Source: Chloroflexota bacterium (GTDB lineage Bacteria; Chloroflexota; Dehalococcoidia; SAR202; UBA11138). Taken from it: a DNA stretch of 5,421 bases. The stretch is from assembly GCA_002710885.1 (NCBI GenBank), contig PAIW01000072.1:11074-16494 (forward strand), given 5' to 3'. Position 1 is the stretch's first letter. Every line of letters starts with the position of its first letter. Below the pieces are notes generated by a model. That model did not search any database. It worked only from the letters and a program-made list of their open reading frames with translations, and had not been told where the DNA came from. The position numbers were made by a program, and so were the translations under genes. This document shows positions 1 through 5,421 of this stretch, one piece after another.

Positions 1-36
1 ATTGGCGATGAGTTGCTGTACTTCTGTCTTATTTCT

Positions 37-86
37 AAAAAAAGGGGTCGACGCTCTGTTCTGATCGATGTCAGGAATCTACCCCC
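37..86 (-). terminator. Possible pheST terminator
   Basis: On the minus strand a run of seven T (43-37) follows CCCC at 47-44. ACCCC could pair with GGGGT at the very end of pheT (overlapping the stop codon), and TCGA with an inner TCGA, leaving a large loop and an asymmetric bulge. The U-run is right for an intrinsic terminator but the stem is weak, so the call is tentative. Confidence 0.35.
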
Positions 87-2559
87 GGAGTTCCGTCCCC
101 AGTTGGCGTGTTAGCTGCCGGATAATGTCGCCCTGGAATCGGTCTACCTCATCAGAGGTTAAGGTGCCTCGGGGGGACTGGAAGACTACGCGGTAGGCGA
201 CAGACTTTTTGCCCTCAGGGACGCCTCCGCCTTTGTACACGTCGAAGGGAGTGCTGCCGGATACCAGGCCGTGGCGGTTGATTATCTGCTGGATGCTGGC
301 CGAGGAGACGTCTGAGTCCACGATCAGAGCCAGGTCTCGGTAGGACTCTGGGAACCGGCTGGCGGCCTTGTAGGATATATTCACCTCGGACGCCGCTTGA
401 AGCAGGGACTCCAGATCAATCTCGAACATTGCCACGGGGTAGCCTTCCAGATCGAATTTTTCGAGTACCTGAGGTTGAATTTCGCCGACTACTCCCAGCA
501 CGGTTTTGCCTGCGGTCAGGCTGGCGGTGCGTCCCGGATGGAGGATGGAGTCGGATGCCGCCTCGTAGGTCACCTGAATCCCCAGACCTGTGAACAGATG
601 CTCCAACGCTCCCTTGGCGTCGAAGAAACCCATGTCCTCCTGAGACGCCAACCATGATGTGGTGAACCTGGGACCGGATAGGACGCCAACCATGACTTCC
701 TTCTCGGTAGGCAATTCTCGCTCATTTGCCTCCTGCTGAGGAAGGTAGATTCGGGCGACCTCGAAGATTCGGATGCCGTCGCTCTGAGCGATGCGACGGT
801 TGGAGCCGAGGGTGTTCAGGATGCTGGATCGCAGGCTGGTCCGCATGTACTCCCACTCAGAACTCTGAGGGTTGGCGATACGCAGGGGCAAGTTGGACTC
901 CTCCAGCGCATCCACATTCGAGAGGTTGTCCAGAGTGGTGGGAGAGTAAGATATGGTCTCCTGCATGCCTGCCGAGACCATCAGGTCTTTCACCACGTCC
1001 TTGAGTTCGGTGATGGGTTGGGGTTCCCAGTGTGGTATCTGAGTGGACAGCATGGTGGTCGGGATGGTGTCGTAACCGACGGTGCGGGCAACCTCCTCTA
1101 CCAGATCGTCCTCGATTGTGATGTCCGATCGCCAGTAAGGAACTTTCATCCAGAGGGTGTTATTGCGCTCGGCGGCAGGGGCGGCTTCGACAGCCTCGAT
1201 GAGGTCGATCAGCCCTCCCGGCTCCTTGGCTCTCTCGAAACCCAGGGATGTTAGTGTCTTCTCTATCTGGGAGGTTGTGTAATCCACGCCCAGCACCTGG
1301 CGGATTCGGCGACGGCTGATTGAGACCACCGGCGGCTCCCGATCGGTGGGATATAGGTCGATGATGCCTTTGGCCACCCGGCCTCCACAGAGTTCGAGCA
1401 TCAGTTTGGTGGCTCGACGCAGGGCGATGGGCGCCAGCGCGGCCCGTATGCCACGCTCGAAGCGGTAGGACGCCTCGGTGTTCATGTCCAAAGCGTTGCG
1501 GGTGCGGCGCGTGTTGATGGGGCTGAAGTTGGCCGACTCGAGCAAAACCGAGGTTGTGTTGTCGGTCATCTCGCTGTTAGCGCCGCCCATGACTCCGGCG
1601 AGACCCACAGGGTCTTGAGAGTCCGCTATGGTGAGCATCGGCGGGTTTAATTCATGACCCACACCATCCAGACTCACAAACTTCTCGCCTTCGCGGGCGG
1701 CGCGAACGATGACAGCCTTACCCTTCACTTTGTTGATGTCAAAGGCATGGAGAGGCTGGCCGTACTCCAGCATGACGTAGTTGGTGATGTCCACTACGTT
1801 GTTGATGGGACGCTGGCCCGCCTTGGTGAGGGCCTCCTGCATCCACTGGGGTGATGGGCCAATCTTGATTCCGGTTACCAGGCTGGCGGCGTACCGGTAG
1901 CACAAGTCGGGGTCGGCAATCTCGATATTGACCTCACTCTCGATGTCAGGCCCATCTTCGGGATAAGAGGTGTCTGGTTCTGTTACCTGCTGTCCAGTGA
2001 GGGCTGCAACCTCGTGGGCGATGCCCAGTATCGAGAGGCAGTCGGGACGGTTGGGCGTGACTTCGGCGTCCAGAATCGCGTCGCCGAGATAGTCAACCAG
2101 TGGCGTTCCGATAGGAGCGTCCTCGTCCAATACTAGAATGCCTTCGTGTTCGTCGCCCATGCCAAGCTCCAGCACTGAGCAGACCATGCCTGCGGACTCG
2201 ACGCCTCGAATCTTCGCCTTCTTCAGTTTCTCGATCTTACCGGACCGGGCGCTGAAGACCATCGCGCCCTCTCTTGCGAAAACGATCTTCTGGCCGGCTG
2301 CGACATTGGGCGCTCCGCAGACTACGGTTGCGGTCTCGCCGTCGCCAAGGTCCACGGTGGGAAGCCTCAGGCGGTCGGCGTTGGGATGGGGATCAACGGT
2401 TAGGACATGGCCCACAAGAACCTTGTCTCGCTCCCAGTTGGCTCCCATTTCATCCACGTCCCCGATTTCGACTCCGGCCATCGTGAGTCGTCGGGCTAGC
2501 TCTTGCGGAGTGTCGGTGACTGGAACATAGTTCTTGAGCCAGGAGAGGGGCACTAGCAT
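79..2559 (-). CDS. pheT: Phenylalanyl-tRNA synthetase beta subunit
   Basis: This 826-residue protein is the beta subunit of the cytoplasmic alpha2beta2 phenylalanyl-tRNA synthetase; it binds tRNA-Phe and edits mischarged Tyr-tRNA. Seen in order: the N-terminal MLVPLSWLK start; an EMAP-like tRNA-binding domain at about 40-155 (HPNADRL at 58-64, CGAPN at 81-85); the B3/B4 editing domain at about 165-395 (VTPNRPDCLS 167-176, NNVVDITNY 253-261, AGVMGG 321-326, SYRFERG 364-370); B5 at about 410-500 (RSDI 477-480, DLVEEVARTVGYD 485-497); a catalytic-like core to about 720; and a C-terminal ferredoxin-fold anticodon-binding domain (SRFPESYRDLAL 734-745). The length is normal for the full bacterial form. 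The ATG is set by AGAGGT with a 6-nt gap from GAGG. It lies 86 nt behind pheS with the same style of ribosome binding site, so the two are probably one operon. B5 carries a modest extra stretch at about 444-470. Confidence 0.98.
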   Translation of the reverse strand: MLVPLSWLKNYVPVTDTPQELARRLTMAGVEIGDVDEMGANWERDKVLVGHVLTVDPHPNADRLRLPTVDLGDGETATVVCGAPNVAAGQKIVFAREGAMVFSARSGKIEKLKKAKIRGVESAGMVCSVLELGMGDEHEGILVLDEDAPIGTPLVDYLGDAILDAEVTPNRPDCLSILGIAHEVAALTGQQVTEPDTSYPEDGPDIESEVNIEIADPDLCYRYAASLVTGIKIGPSPQWMQEALTKAGQRPINNVVDITNYVMLEYGQPLHAFDINKVKGKAVIVRAAREGEKFVSLDGVGHELNPPMLTIADSQDPVGLAGVMGGANSEMTDNTTSVLLESANFSPINTRRTRNALDMNTEASYRFERGIRAALAPIALRRATKLMLELCGGRVAKGIIDLYPTDREPPVVSISRRRIRQVLGVDYTTSQIEKTLTSLGFERAKEPGGLIDLIEAVEAAPAAERNNTLWMKVPYWRSDITIEDDLVEEVARTVGYDTIPTTMLSTQIPHWEPQPITELKDVVKDLMVSAGMQETISYSPTTLDNLSNVDALEESNLPLRIANPQSSEWEYMRTSLRSSILNTLGSNRRIAQSDGIRIFEVARIYLPQQEANERELPTEKEVMVGVLSGPRFTTSWLASQEDMGFFDAKGALEHLFTGLGIQVTYEAASDSILHPGRTASLTAGKTVLGVVGEIQPQVLEKFDLEGYPVAMFEIDLESLLQAASEVNISYKAASRFPESYRDLALIVDSDVSSASIQQIINRHGLVSGSTPFDVYKGGGVPEGKKSVAYRVVFQSPRGTLTSDEVDRFQGDIIRQLTRQLGTELRG

Positions 2560-2564
2560 GAATT

Positions 2565-2570
2565 ACCTCT
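2565..2570 (-). promoter_or_regulatory. pheT ribosome binding site
   Basis: AGAGGT on the minus strand has its GAGG core (2569-2566) 6 nt upstream of the pheT ATG at 2559. Because pheT has its own site and an 86-nt gap from pheS, it is probably translated independently and not by coupling. Confidence 0.75.
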
Positions 2571-2585
2571 TCAAAATAAGTTTGG

Positions 2586-2612
2586 GTGCTCTGACTCGGG
2601 ATGGTCGAGCAC
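2586..2612 (-). other. Intercistronic hairpin between pheS and pheT
   Basis: GTGCTC (2586-2591) and GAGCAC (2607-2612) pair perfectly. After a one-base bulge at 2592, GAC (2593-2595) pairs with GTC (2604-2606) around an 8-nt loop. In the pheST mRNA this forms a 9-bp stem about 26 nt before the pheT ribosome binding site sequence ends. No long U-run follows, only CCAAACTTATTTTG, so it is more likely an RNA processing, stability or weak attenuating element than a full terminator. The function is inferred. Confidence 0.5.
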
Positions 2613-2645
2613 GTTACGTTCATATAGGTTAAGTCAGAATCAAAG

Positions 2646-3704
2646 TTAAGCGAACTGGCGCAGGAAGCGCAGGTCGTTGGCGTAGAACAGGCGGATGTCC
2701 TCGATACCGTATTTCAGCATCGCTACTCGCTCAGGCCCCATGCCGAAAGCGAAACCTGTATAGATGTTGGGGTCGTAGCCTGCGTTCTCCAGGACTTTTG
2801 GATGCACCATTCCGGCGCCCATAATCTCGATCCAACCCGTGTCCTGGCACACGCGGCATCCGACGCCGTCGCACAGGAAGCAGTCGATGGACATATCGAC
2901 GCCCGGTTCGACGAAGGGGAAATAGTCGCAACGGAACCGCACTTTTCGATCGCTACCGAAGATGCGACGAGCGAACTCGTAGAGCGTGCCTTTCAGGTCG
3001 GCGAGCGTGATCCCCCGATCCACAGCAAGGCCCTCGATCTGGTAGAAGTGCCATTCGTGGGTCGGGTCGGTGGCCTCATATCGATAGCACCGCCCTGGGA
3101 CGACGACGCGCACCGGAGGCTCGGTCGCCTCCATGATTCGCGCCTGCATGGGCGAGGTATGGGTGCGTAGAAGCATCGGATGCTCGCCGTCCTCGTCTGT
3201 GTGATCAATCCAAAGAGTAGCCCACATATCGCGGGCGGGATGGCCTTTGGGTATGTTGAGTTTCTCGAAATTGTAGGTGTCCCACTCCACCTCTGGCCCT
3301 TCGACGGTGGTGAATCCCATCGACGCGAAGGCGCTGCAAATCTCCCGAACGATGCGAGTGGTGATGTGGAGGCCGCCCTTAGGGACAGGCCATCCAGGCA
3401 TGGTGACGTCGATGGCGTCTGCTGAAAGGGGTGCCTCCATAGCCGCGCGTTTCAACTGGTCTTCACGCTCGACGAGGCTTTCTTCCAGGGCGGCCCGGAC
3501 GGAGTTGGCCACAGCCCCCGCCTCTCGACGCTCCTCCGGGGGCAGTGCGCCAAGTCCTCGAAGCAGTTGTGTGAGTTGTCCGCGCCGGCCCATGTAAGTT
3601 ATCCGCCACGCCTCCAACCCGTCCAGATCAGGCACGGACTCCAACTCTCGGGACGCCTTTGCTCTTAGGTCTTCGACCTGGATTGGGATTGTGGCCTCGC
3701 TCAT
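2646..3704 (-). CDS. pheS: Phenylalanyl-tRNA synthetase alpha subunit
   Basis: This 352-residue catalytic alpha subunit activates phenylalanine with ATP and charges tRNA-Phe together with PheT. Residues 1-90 form a charged, helical N-terminal coiled-coil arm. The class II core follows: motif 1 around 118-140 (GFTTVEGPEVE 130-140), substrate-site THTSPMQAR 181-189, motif 2 GRCYRYEATDPTHEWHFYQ (204-222), and motif 3 GMGPERVAMLKYG (321-333). GFAFGMG (317-323) includes A319, which aligns with the E. coli Ala294 that sets the phenylalanine pocket. Four cysteines (C275, C278, C283, C286) sit just before GWIEIMGAGMVHP, an arrangement I recall in many non-proteobacterial PheS proteins and infer to bind zinc. 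The length is typical. The ATG follows AGAGGTGA, with GAGG 6 nt upstream. It is the first gene of the pheST operon, downstream of a near-consensus promoter. Confidence 0.98.
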   Translation of the reverse strand: MSEATIPIQVEDLRAKASRELESVPDLDGLEAWRITYMGRRGQLTQLLRGLGALPPEERREAGAVANSVRAALEESLVEREDQLKRAAMEAPLSADAIDVTMPGWPVPKGGLHITTRIVREICSAFASMGFTTVEGPEVEWDTYNFEKLNIPKGHPARDMWATLWIDHTDEDGEHPMLLRTHTSPMQARIMEATEPPVRVVVPGRCYRYEATDPTHEWHFYQIEGLAVDRGITLADLKGTLYEFARRIFGSDRKVRFRCDYFPFVEPGVDMSIDCFLCDGVGCRVCQDTGWIEIMGAGMVHPKVLENAGYDPNIYTGFAFGMGPERVAMLKYGIEDIRLFYANDLRFLRQFA

Positions 3705-3707
3705 CTG

Positions 3708-3715
3708 TCACCTCT
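3708..3715 (-). promoter_or_regulatory. pheS ribosome binding site
   Basis: AGAGGTGA on the minus strand complements the 3' end of 16S rRNA; its GAGG core sits 6 nt upstream of the ATG at 3704. It fixes the pheS start and matches the site before pheT (AGAGGT at 2570-2565). Confidence 0.75.
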
Positions 3716-3745
3716 TTGGTTGCGTGTCTTGTGGGCTATTAGAGA

Positions 3746-3775
3746 ATTATAGGTTTCGATCCAAATTCGGGTCAA
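3746..3775 (-). promoter_or_regulatory. pheST promoter (sigma70-type)
   Basis: Read on the minus strand, TTGACC (3775-3770) and a perfect TATAAT (3751-3746) are separated by 18 bp. Transcription would start near 3739, giving a leader of about 35 nt before the pheS ATG. That is too short for a T-box or a peptide attenuator, so the operon looks constitutively expressed from this promoter. This is sequence-based inference, but the match is strong and well placed. Confidence 0.8.
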
Positions 3776-3810
3776 GGAACCAGCCTGGGCGGGGCGTTTT
3801 CCAAACAACG

Positions 3811-3844
3811 AGCAAGGCCCTGGTCAACATTCCAGAGCCTTGCT
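3811..3844 (-). terminator. Terminator-like hairpin upstream of the pheST promoter
   Basis: AGCAAGGC (3811-3818) pairs perfectly with GCCTTGCT (3837-3844). After a C/A mismatch, CTGG (3820-3823) pairs with CCAG (3832-3835) around an 8-nt loop. On the minus strand the stem is followed by CGTTGTTTGG, a poor T-rich tail; on the plus strand no T-run follows. It lies about 70 nt upstream of the predicted pheST start site, so it cannot act inside a transcript from that promoter. It could stop leftward read-through toward pheS, or be an attenuator for a longer transcript started farther upstream. Confidence 0.45.
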
Positions 3845-4043
3845 TGGGTCCATCGTGCGCGAAGCAGTATACACAGTCGTCGCGTAGGTATTTAGTTGGC
3901 GTGATGGAGGCGTGCCTCCCAGGATCGTACATGGGATGATTCAACCCAGTACCAATAGTGGGAATATCGAGGCGTCTAGATCGGCGTTCGCCAGGTCTCG
4001 AACGGTGGAGTGAAGTTGGCTCTTGCTACTTTGGAGGAAACGC

Positions 4044-4087
4044 CCAATTACATATCACTCGAACACGATCCAGTGATATGTAATTGG
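4044..4087. repeat. Perfect 16-bp inverted repeat
   Basis: CCAATTACATATCACT (4044-4059) is exactly reverse-complemented by AGTGATATGTAATTGG (4072-4087), with a 12-nt centre. Allowing one unpaired C at 4043, the CG before it also pairs with the CG at 4088-4089. The arms are AT-rich and the structure sits in non-coding DNA about 300 bp upstream of the uxuA-type gene. No T-run follows on either strand, so a terminator is unlikely. It could be a regulator binding site, a foldback element remnant or an RNA hairpin. The symmetry is directly visible; the role is unknown. Confidence 0.85.
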
Positions 4088-4102
4088 CGCGTAAAGAGTA
4101 TA

Positions 4103-4126
4103 GGTCTGTGCTATTGCACAGGAACC
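4103..4126. repeat. Small perfect hairpin with TATT loop
   Basis: CTGTGC (4106-4111) and GCACAG (4116-4121) form a perfect 6-bp stem with a 4-nt loop. GG (4103-4104) can pair with CC (4125-4126) across an internal loop. No T-run follows. It lies 16 nt after the 16-bp inverted repeat, so the two could belong to one structured element. The function is unknown. Confidence 0.4.
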
Positions 4127-4326
4127 GGCCCTGCCTTCAAGAAGTTCGAAAACATCAGCGTGAAATCGATTATTCCGACGCAAATATCTCGATCAAAATC
4201 TGACAGTCGTACTCACCTGACATCTAGCAACTTGAAGACAATGTACCTCACAGGCTGAAGAATTGTCACAACTCCACGGGTTACGCCGTGTCGATTTCGT
4301 TCTAATTTTACGAAGCTCTGGAGAAA

Positions 4327-4355
4327 TTGACACTGTCGCTTGCCTGGCGTAACGT
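4327..4355 (+). promoter_or_regulatory. Promoter of the uxuA-type gene
   Basis: A consensus -35 box TTGACA (4327-4332) is followed after exactly 17 bp by TAACGT (4350-4355). The -10 box matches TATAAT at only three positions, but these are the two leading bases and the final T that matter most. The start site would be near 4362, leaving a leader of under 30 nt that carries the ribosome binding site. A strong -35 with a weak -10 is typical of a regulated promoter. The TTG of the -35 box is also an in-frame alternative start, which is why longer gene models are misleading. Confidence 0.6.
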
Positions 4356-4362
4356 CAGGGCA
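4341..4362. promoter_or_regulatory. Candidate operator over the -10 box
   Basis: TGCCTGGCG (4341-4349) and CGTCAGGGCA (4353-4362) are imperfect inverted arms around TAA (4350-4352); they pair over nine positions with one G/T wobble and one bulged G. The centre coincides with the -10 hexamer and the right arm reaches the predicted start site, so a bound dimeric repressor would block transcription. The regulator is not in the window and its family cannot be told from the site. Confidence 0.45.
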
Positions 4363-4374
4363 CATCCCACCATC

Positions 4375-4380
4375 AGGAGA
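4375..4380 (+). promoter_or_regulatory. Ribosome binding site of the uxuA-type gene
   Basis: AGGAGA lies 9 nt before the ATG at 4390, separated by an A-rich spacer. It decides the start: no comparable site precedes the alternative TTG at 4327. Confidence 0.75.
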
Positions 4381-4389
4381 ACAATAACA

Positions 4390-5352
4390 ATGAGAGTCGG
4401 ATTCGGACAGTTCAAAGAAGCCACGCCTGAGTACCTGAGATTCGCCGCACAGTACGGCGCCACGGACGTTCTGCTCAACAACGCCAATCTGTCCAACGTG
4501 GGAGGCACATGGCAGCTTCATGATCTGGTCAAGCTCCGGCTGAGTGTCGAGGGCTACGGCCTCAAACTCTCGGCCCTAGAAAATGTCCCCACCTCGTTCT
4601 ACGACCACATTATGCTGAACGGGCCGCGTCGGGACGAGCAAATCGAGAACATGATCGTCACAGTCCGCAACATTGCGCGCGCCGGTATTCCGATTTTCGG
4701 CTACAACTGGATGCCCTCGATGGTCTGGCGCACCGAGCCTGCAACCATCAGGTGCGGGACCGTCGCCACCGCCTTCGATTACGAGGAGGCCCAAAAGCTG
4801 CCCCTAACTCACGACCGCGAATACGACGAGGAGGAGATGTGGGGCAACCTGGAGTACTGGATCAAGATCATAACCCCTATCGCCGAGGAGGAAGGCATCC
4901 GTCTGGGCATCCACCCTTGCGACCCGCCCGTCGAGAAGCTGGGCGGGATTCCTCAGCTTCTTCGGAGCTTCGAGTCCTACATACGACTTATCGAGATATA
5001 CCCATCCGATAGCAACGCCATCGAGTTCTGCCAGGGGACGTTCTCCGAGATGCAGGGCGACGACATCTACGAGATGATACGGTACTTCGGTGAGCGTCAC
5101 AAGATAATGTACGTCCACTTCCGCAACGTGTCGGGCCAGGTTCCAAAGTTCCACGAGGAATTCATCAACACTGGCTACGTGGATATGCACAAGGCCATGA
5201 CCATATACAACGAGGTTGGGTTCGACGGCTTCTTCATCGACGATCACGTTCCCCAGACCTACCAGGACACCGAGTGGGGCCACCGAGGCCGCGCCTTCGC
5301 CAACGGCTACATCCAGGCCATGGTCGAGGCGGTTACGAAGCAAGCGGGGTAG
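4390..5352 (+). CDS. uxuA: Mannonate dehydratase (UxuA)-type TIM-barrel enzyme
   Basis: This 320-residue soluble protein has the xylose-isomerase-like TIM-barrel fold and resembles mannonate dehydratase, which converts D-mannonate to 2-keto-3-deoxygluconate in hexuronate catabolism. Conserved family landmarks are NWMP (106-109), ITPIAEEEGIRLGIHP (161-176), EFCQGT (212-217), VHFRNV (242-247), FHEEF..TGYVDMHKAM (254-270) and IDDH (283-286). H175, C214, H243 and D285 line up with the Mn ligands recalled for UxuA-type enzymes (His, Cys, His, Asp). The E. coli enzyme is about 394 residues; this one lacks a helical insert of roughly 70 residues, expected between about 130 and 150. The HPDDPP motif reads HPCDPP here (C177). 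The ATG is chosen because AGGAGA lies 9 nt before it. An upstream in-frame TTG at 4327 is the promoter's -35 box. No other uronate genes are visible, so the exact substrate is inferred. Confidence 0.85.
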   Translation: MRVGFGQFKEATPEYLRFAAQYGATDVLLNNANLSNVGGTWQLHDLVKLRLSVEGYGLKLSALENVPTSFYDHIMLNGPRRDEQIENMIVTVRNIARAGIPIFGYNWMPSMVWRTEPATIRCGTVATAFDYEEAQKLPLTHDREYDEEEMWGNLEYWIKIITPIAEEEGIRLGIHPCDPPVEKLGGIPQLLRSFESYIRLIEIYPSDSNAIEFCQGTFSEMQGDDIYEMIRYFGERHKIMYVHFRNVSGQVPKFHEEFINTGYVDMHKAMTIYNEVGFDGFFIDDHVPQTYQDTEWGHRGRAFANGYIQAMVEAVTKQAG

Positions 5353-5355
5353 CTT

Positions 5356-5421
5356 TCAGTCTTCAGCTATTATCTGACCACACTTTATGAATACGAAATC
5401 CTCAGGCCCTTGGCCGATGCC
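5356..5421 (-). CDS. Possible C-terminal tail of a convergent gene (partial)
   Basis: On the minus strand an open frame enters from the right edge and ends at TGA (5358-5356) after 21 residues, GIGQGPEDFVFIKCGQIIAED. It would converge on the uxuA-type gene with only 3 nt between the stop codons. The composition looks protein-like, but the stretch is too short for recognition, and another minus frame is open for 11 codons. It could equally be non-coding 3' sequence. Confidence 0.25.
   Translation of the reverse strand, partial: GIGQGPEDFVFIKCGQIIAED

Larger units (their letters stand above)
3705..4389. other. 685-nt divergent intergenic region, rich in inverted repeats
   Basis: No convincing gene is seen here. 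Short open frames (for example 4010-4258 plus and 3747-3944 minus) lack ribosome binding sites and recognisable motifs. The left end holds the pheST promoter and the right end the uxuA promoter. Between them, besides the 16-bp repeat and the 3811-3844 hairpin, are smaller inverted repeats: GGAGGC/GCCTCC at 3906-3919, CGTTCG/CGAACG at 3985-4004, CTGTGC/GCACAG with a TATT loop at 4106-4121, and CACGG/CCGTG at 4275-4290. From about 4040 to 4330 the DNA looks more AT-rich than the flanking genes. It may be regulatory DNA, an unrecognised small RNA locus, or a decayed insertion. Confidence 0.6.

Noticed and set aside
2138..2530. 130-residue plus-strand frame opposite pheT, and other frames opposite pheS, pheT and uxuA
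   Set aside because: They lie wholly antisense to strongly supported genes, have low-complexity Arg/Ser/Pro-rich translations, and lack ribosome binding sites.
3866..3871. TATACT as a second minus-strand -10 box upstream of the hairpin
   Set aside because: At 17 bp upstream only TAAATA is found, a poor -35 box, and there is no extended -10 TGn. It was kept only as a remote possibility for a longer pheST leader.
3747..3944. 65-residue minus-strand open frame upstream of pheS
   Set aside because: It spans the terminator-like hairpin and ends within the pheST -10 box. It is not rich in Phe codons, so it is not a leader peptide, and no family is recognised.
3781..4020. T-box riboswitch upstream of pheS
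   Set aside because: The T-box core AGGGTGGNACCGCG is absent from the minus strand. The nearest resemblance, GATGGACCC before the hairpin, has the wrong variable base for tRNA-Phe, and the likely promoter lies downstream of it.
4010..4258. 82-residue plus-strand open frame
   Set aside because: It runs through the 16-bp inverted repeat and other hairpins, shows no recognisable motif, and has no clear ribosome binding site before its ATG.
4327..4389. N-terminal extension of the uxuA-type protein starting at TTG 4327
   Set aside because: The TTG is part of a consensus -35 box, has no ribosome binding site, and the added 21 residues resemble no family N-terminus. ATG 4390 has AGGAGA at a good distance.
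5389..5421. Start of a new plus-strand gene at ATG 5389
   Set aside because: No ribosome binding site precedes it and only 11 codons are visible.
1..5421. CRISPR arrays, tRNA or rRNA genes, transposase genes
   Set aside because: No regularly spaced repeats, no cloverleaf-forming segment with a T-loop, and no transposase-like protein was seen on either strand.

Overview
The window holds three complete protein genes from a bacterium. On the minus strand lies a pheS-pheT pair, encoding both subunits of phenylalanyl-tRNA synthetase and read right to left. On the plus strand lies a divergently transcribed gene for a mannonate dehydratase (UxuA)-type TIM-barrel enzyme. The GC content is moderate, and the regulatory sites are ordinary bacterial ones: AGAGG/AGGAGA ribosome binding sites and sigma70-type -35/-10 boxes. 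PheS carries a four-cysteine zinc-type insert and UxuA is an unusually compact form. This fits an environmental lineage such as Chloroflexota (SAR202/Dehalococcoidia-like), but that placement is only an impression from protein style and was not tested.

Layout. Positions 1-78 form the 3' flank of pheT, with a U7-type possible terminator. Positions 79-2559 (-) are pheT. Positions 2560-2645 are an 86-nt intercistronic gap with a 9-bp hairpin. Positions 2646-3704 (-) are pheS, preceded by a near-consensus promoter (TTGACC, 18 bp, TATAAT) that predicts a leader of only about 35 nt. Positions 3705-4389 are a 685-nt divergent intergenic region. It has no convincing gene but is dense in inverted repeats, including a perfect 16-bp pair at 4044-4059/4072-4087 and a terminator-like hairpin at 3811-3844. 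Positions 4390-5352 (+) are the UxuA-type gene. Its promoter (TTGACA, 17 bp, TAACGT) has the -10 box embedded in an inverted repeat that looks like an operator. Positions 5353-5421 are short 3' sequence, possibly with the tail of a convergent gene.

How the genes relate. PheS and PheT assemble into the alpha2beta2 synthetase that charges tRNA-Phe, and they are almost certainly co-transcribed. The uxuA-type gene is functionally unrelated. It would convert D-mannonate (or a similar sugar acid) to 2-keto-3-deoxygluconate, and its promoter arrangement suggests repression by a local sugar-acid regulator that is not visible here.

No mobile element gene, CRISPR array, tRNA or rRNA was found, and there is no clear sign of a new multi-gene system. 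The features most worth a second look are the intergenic inverted repeats and the compact, cysteine-substituted dehydratase.
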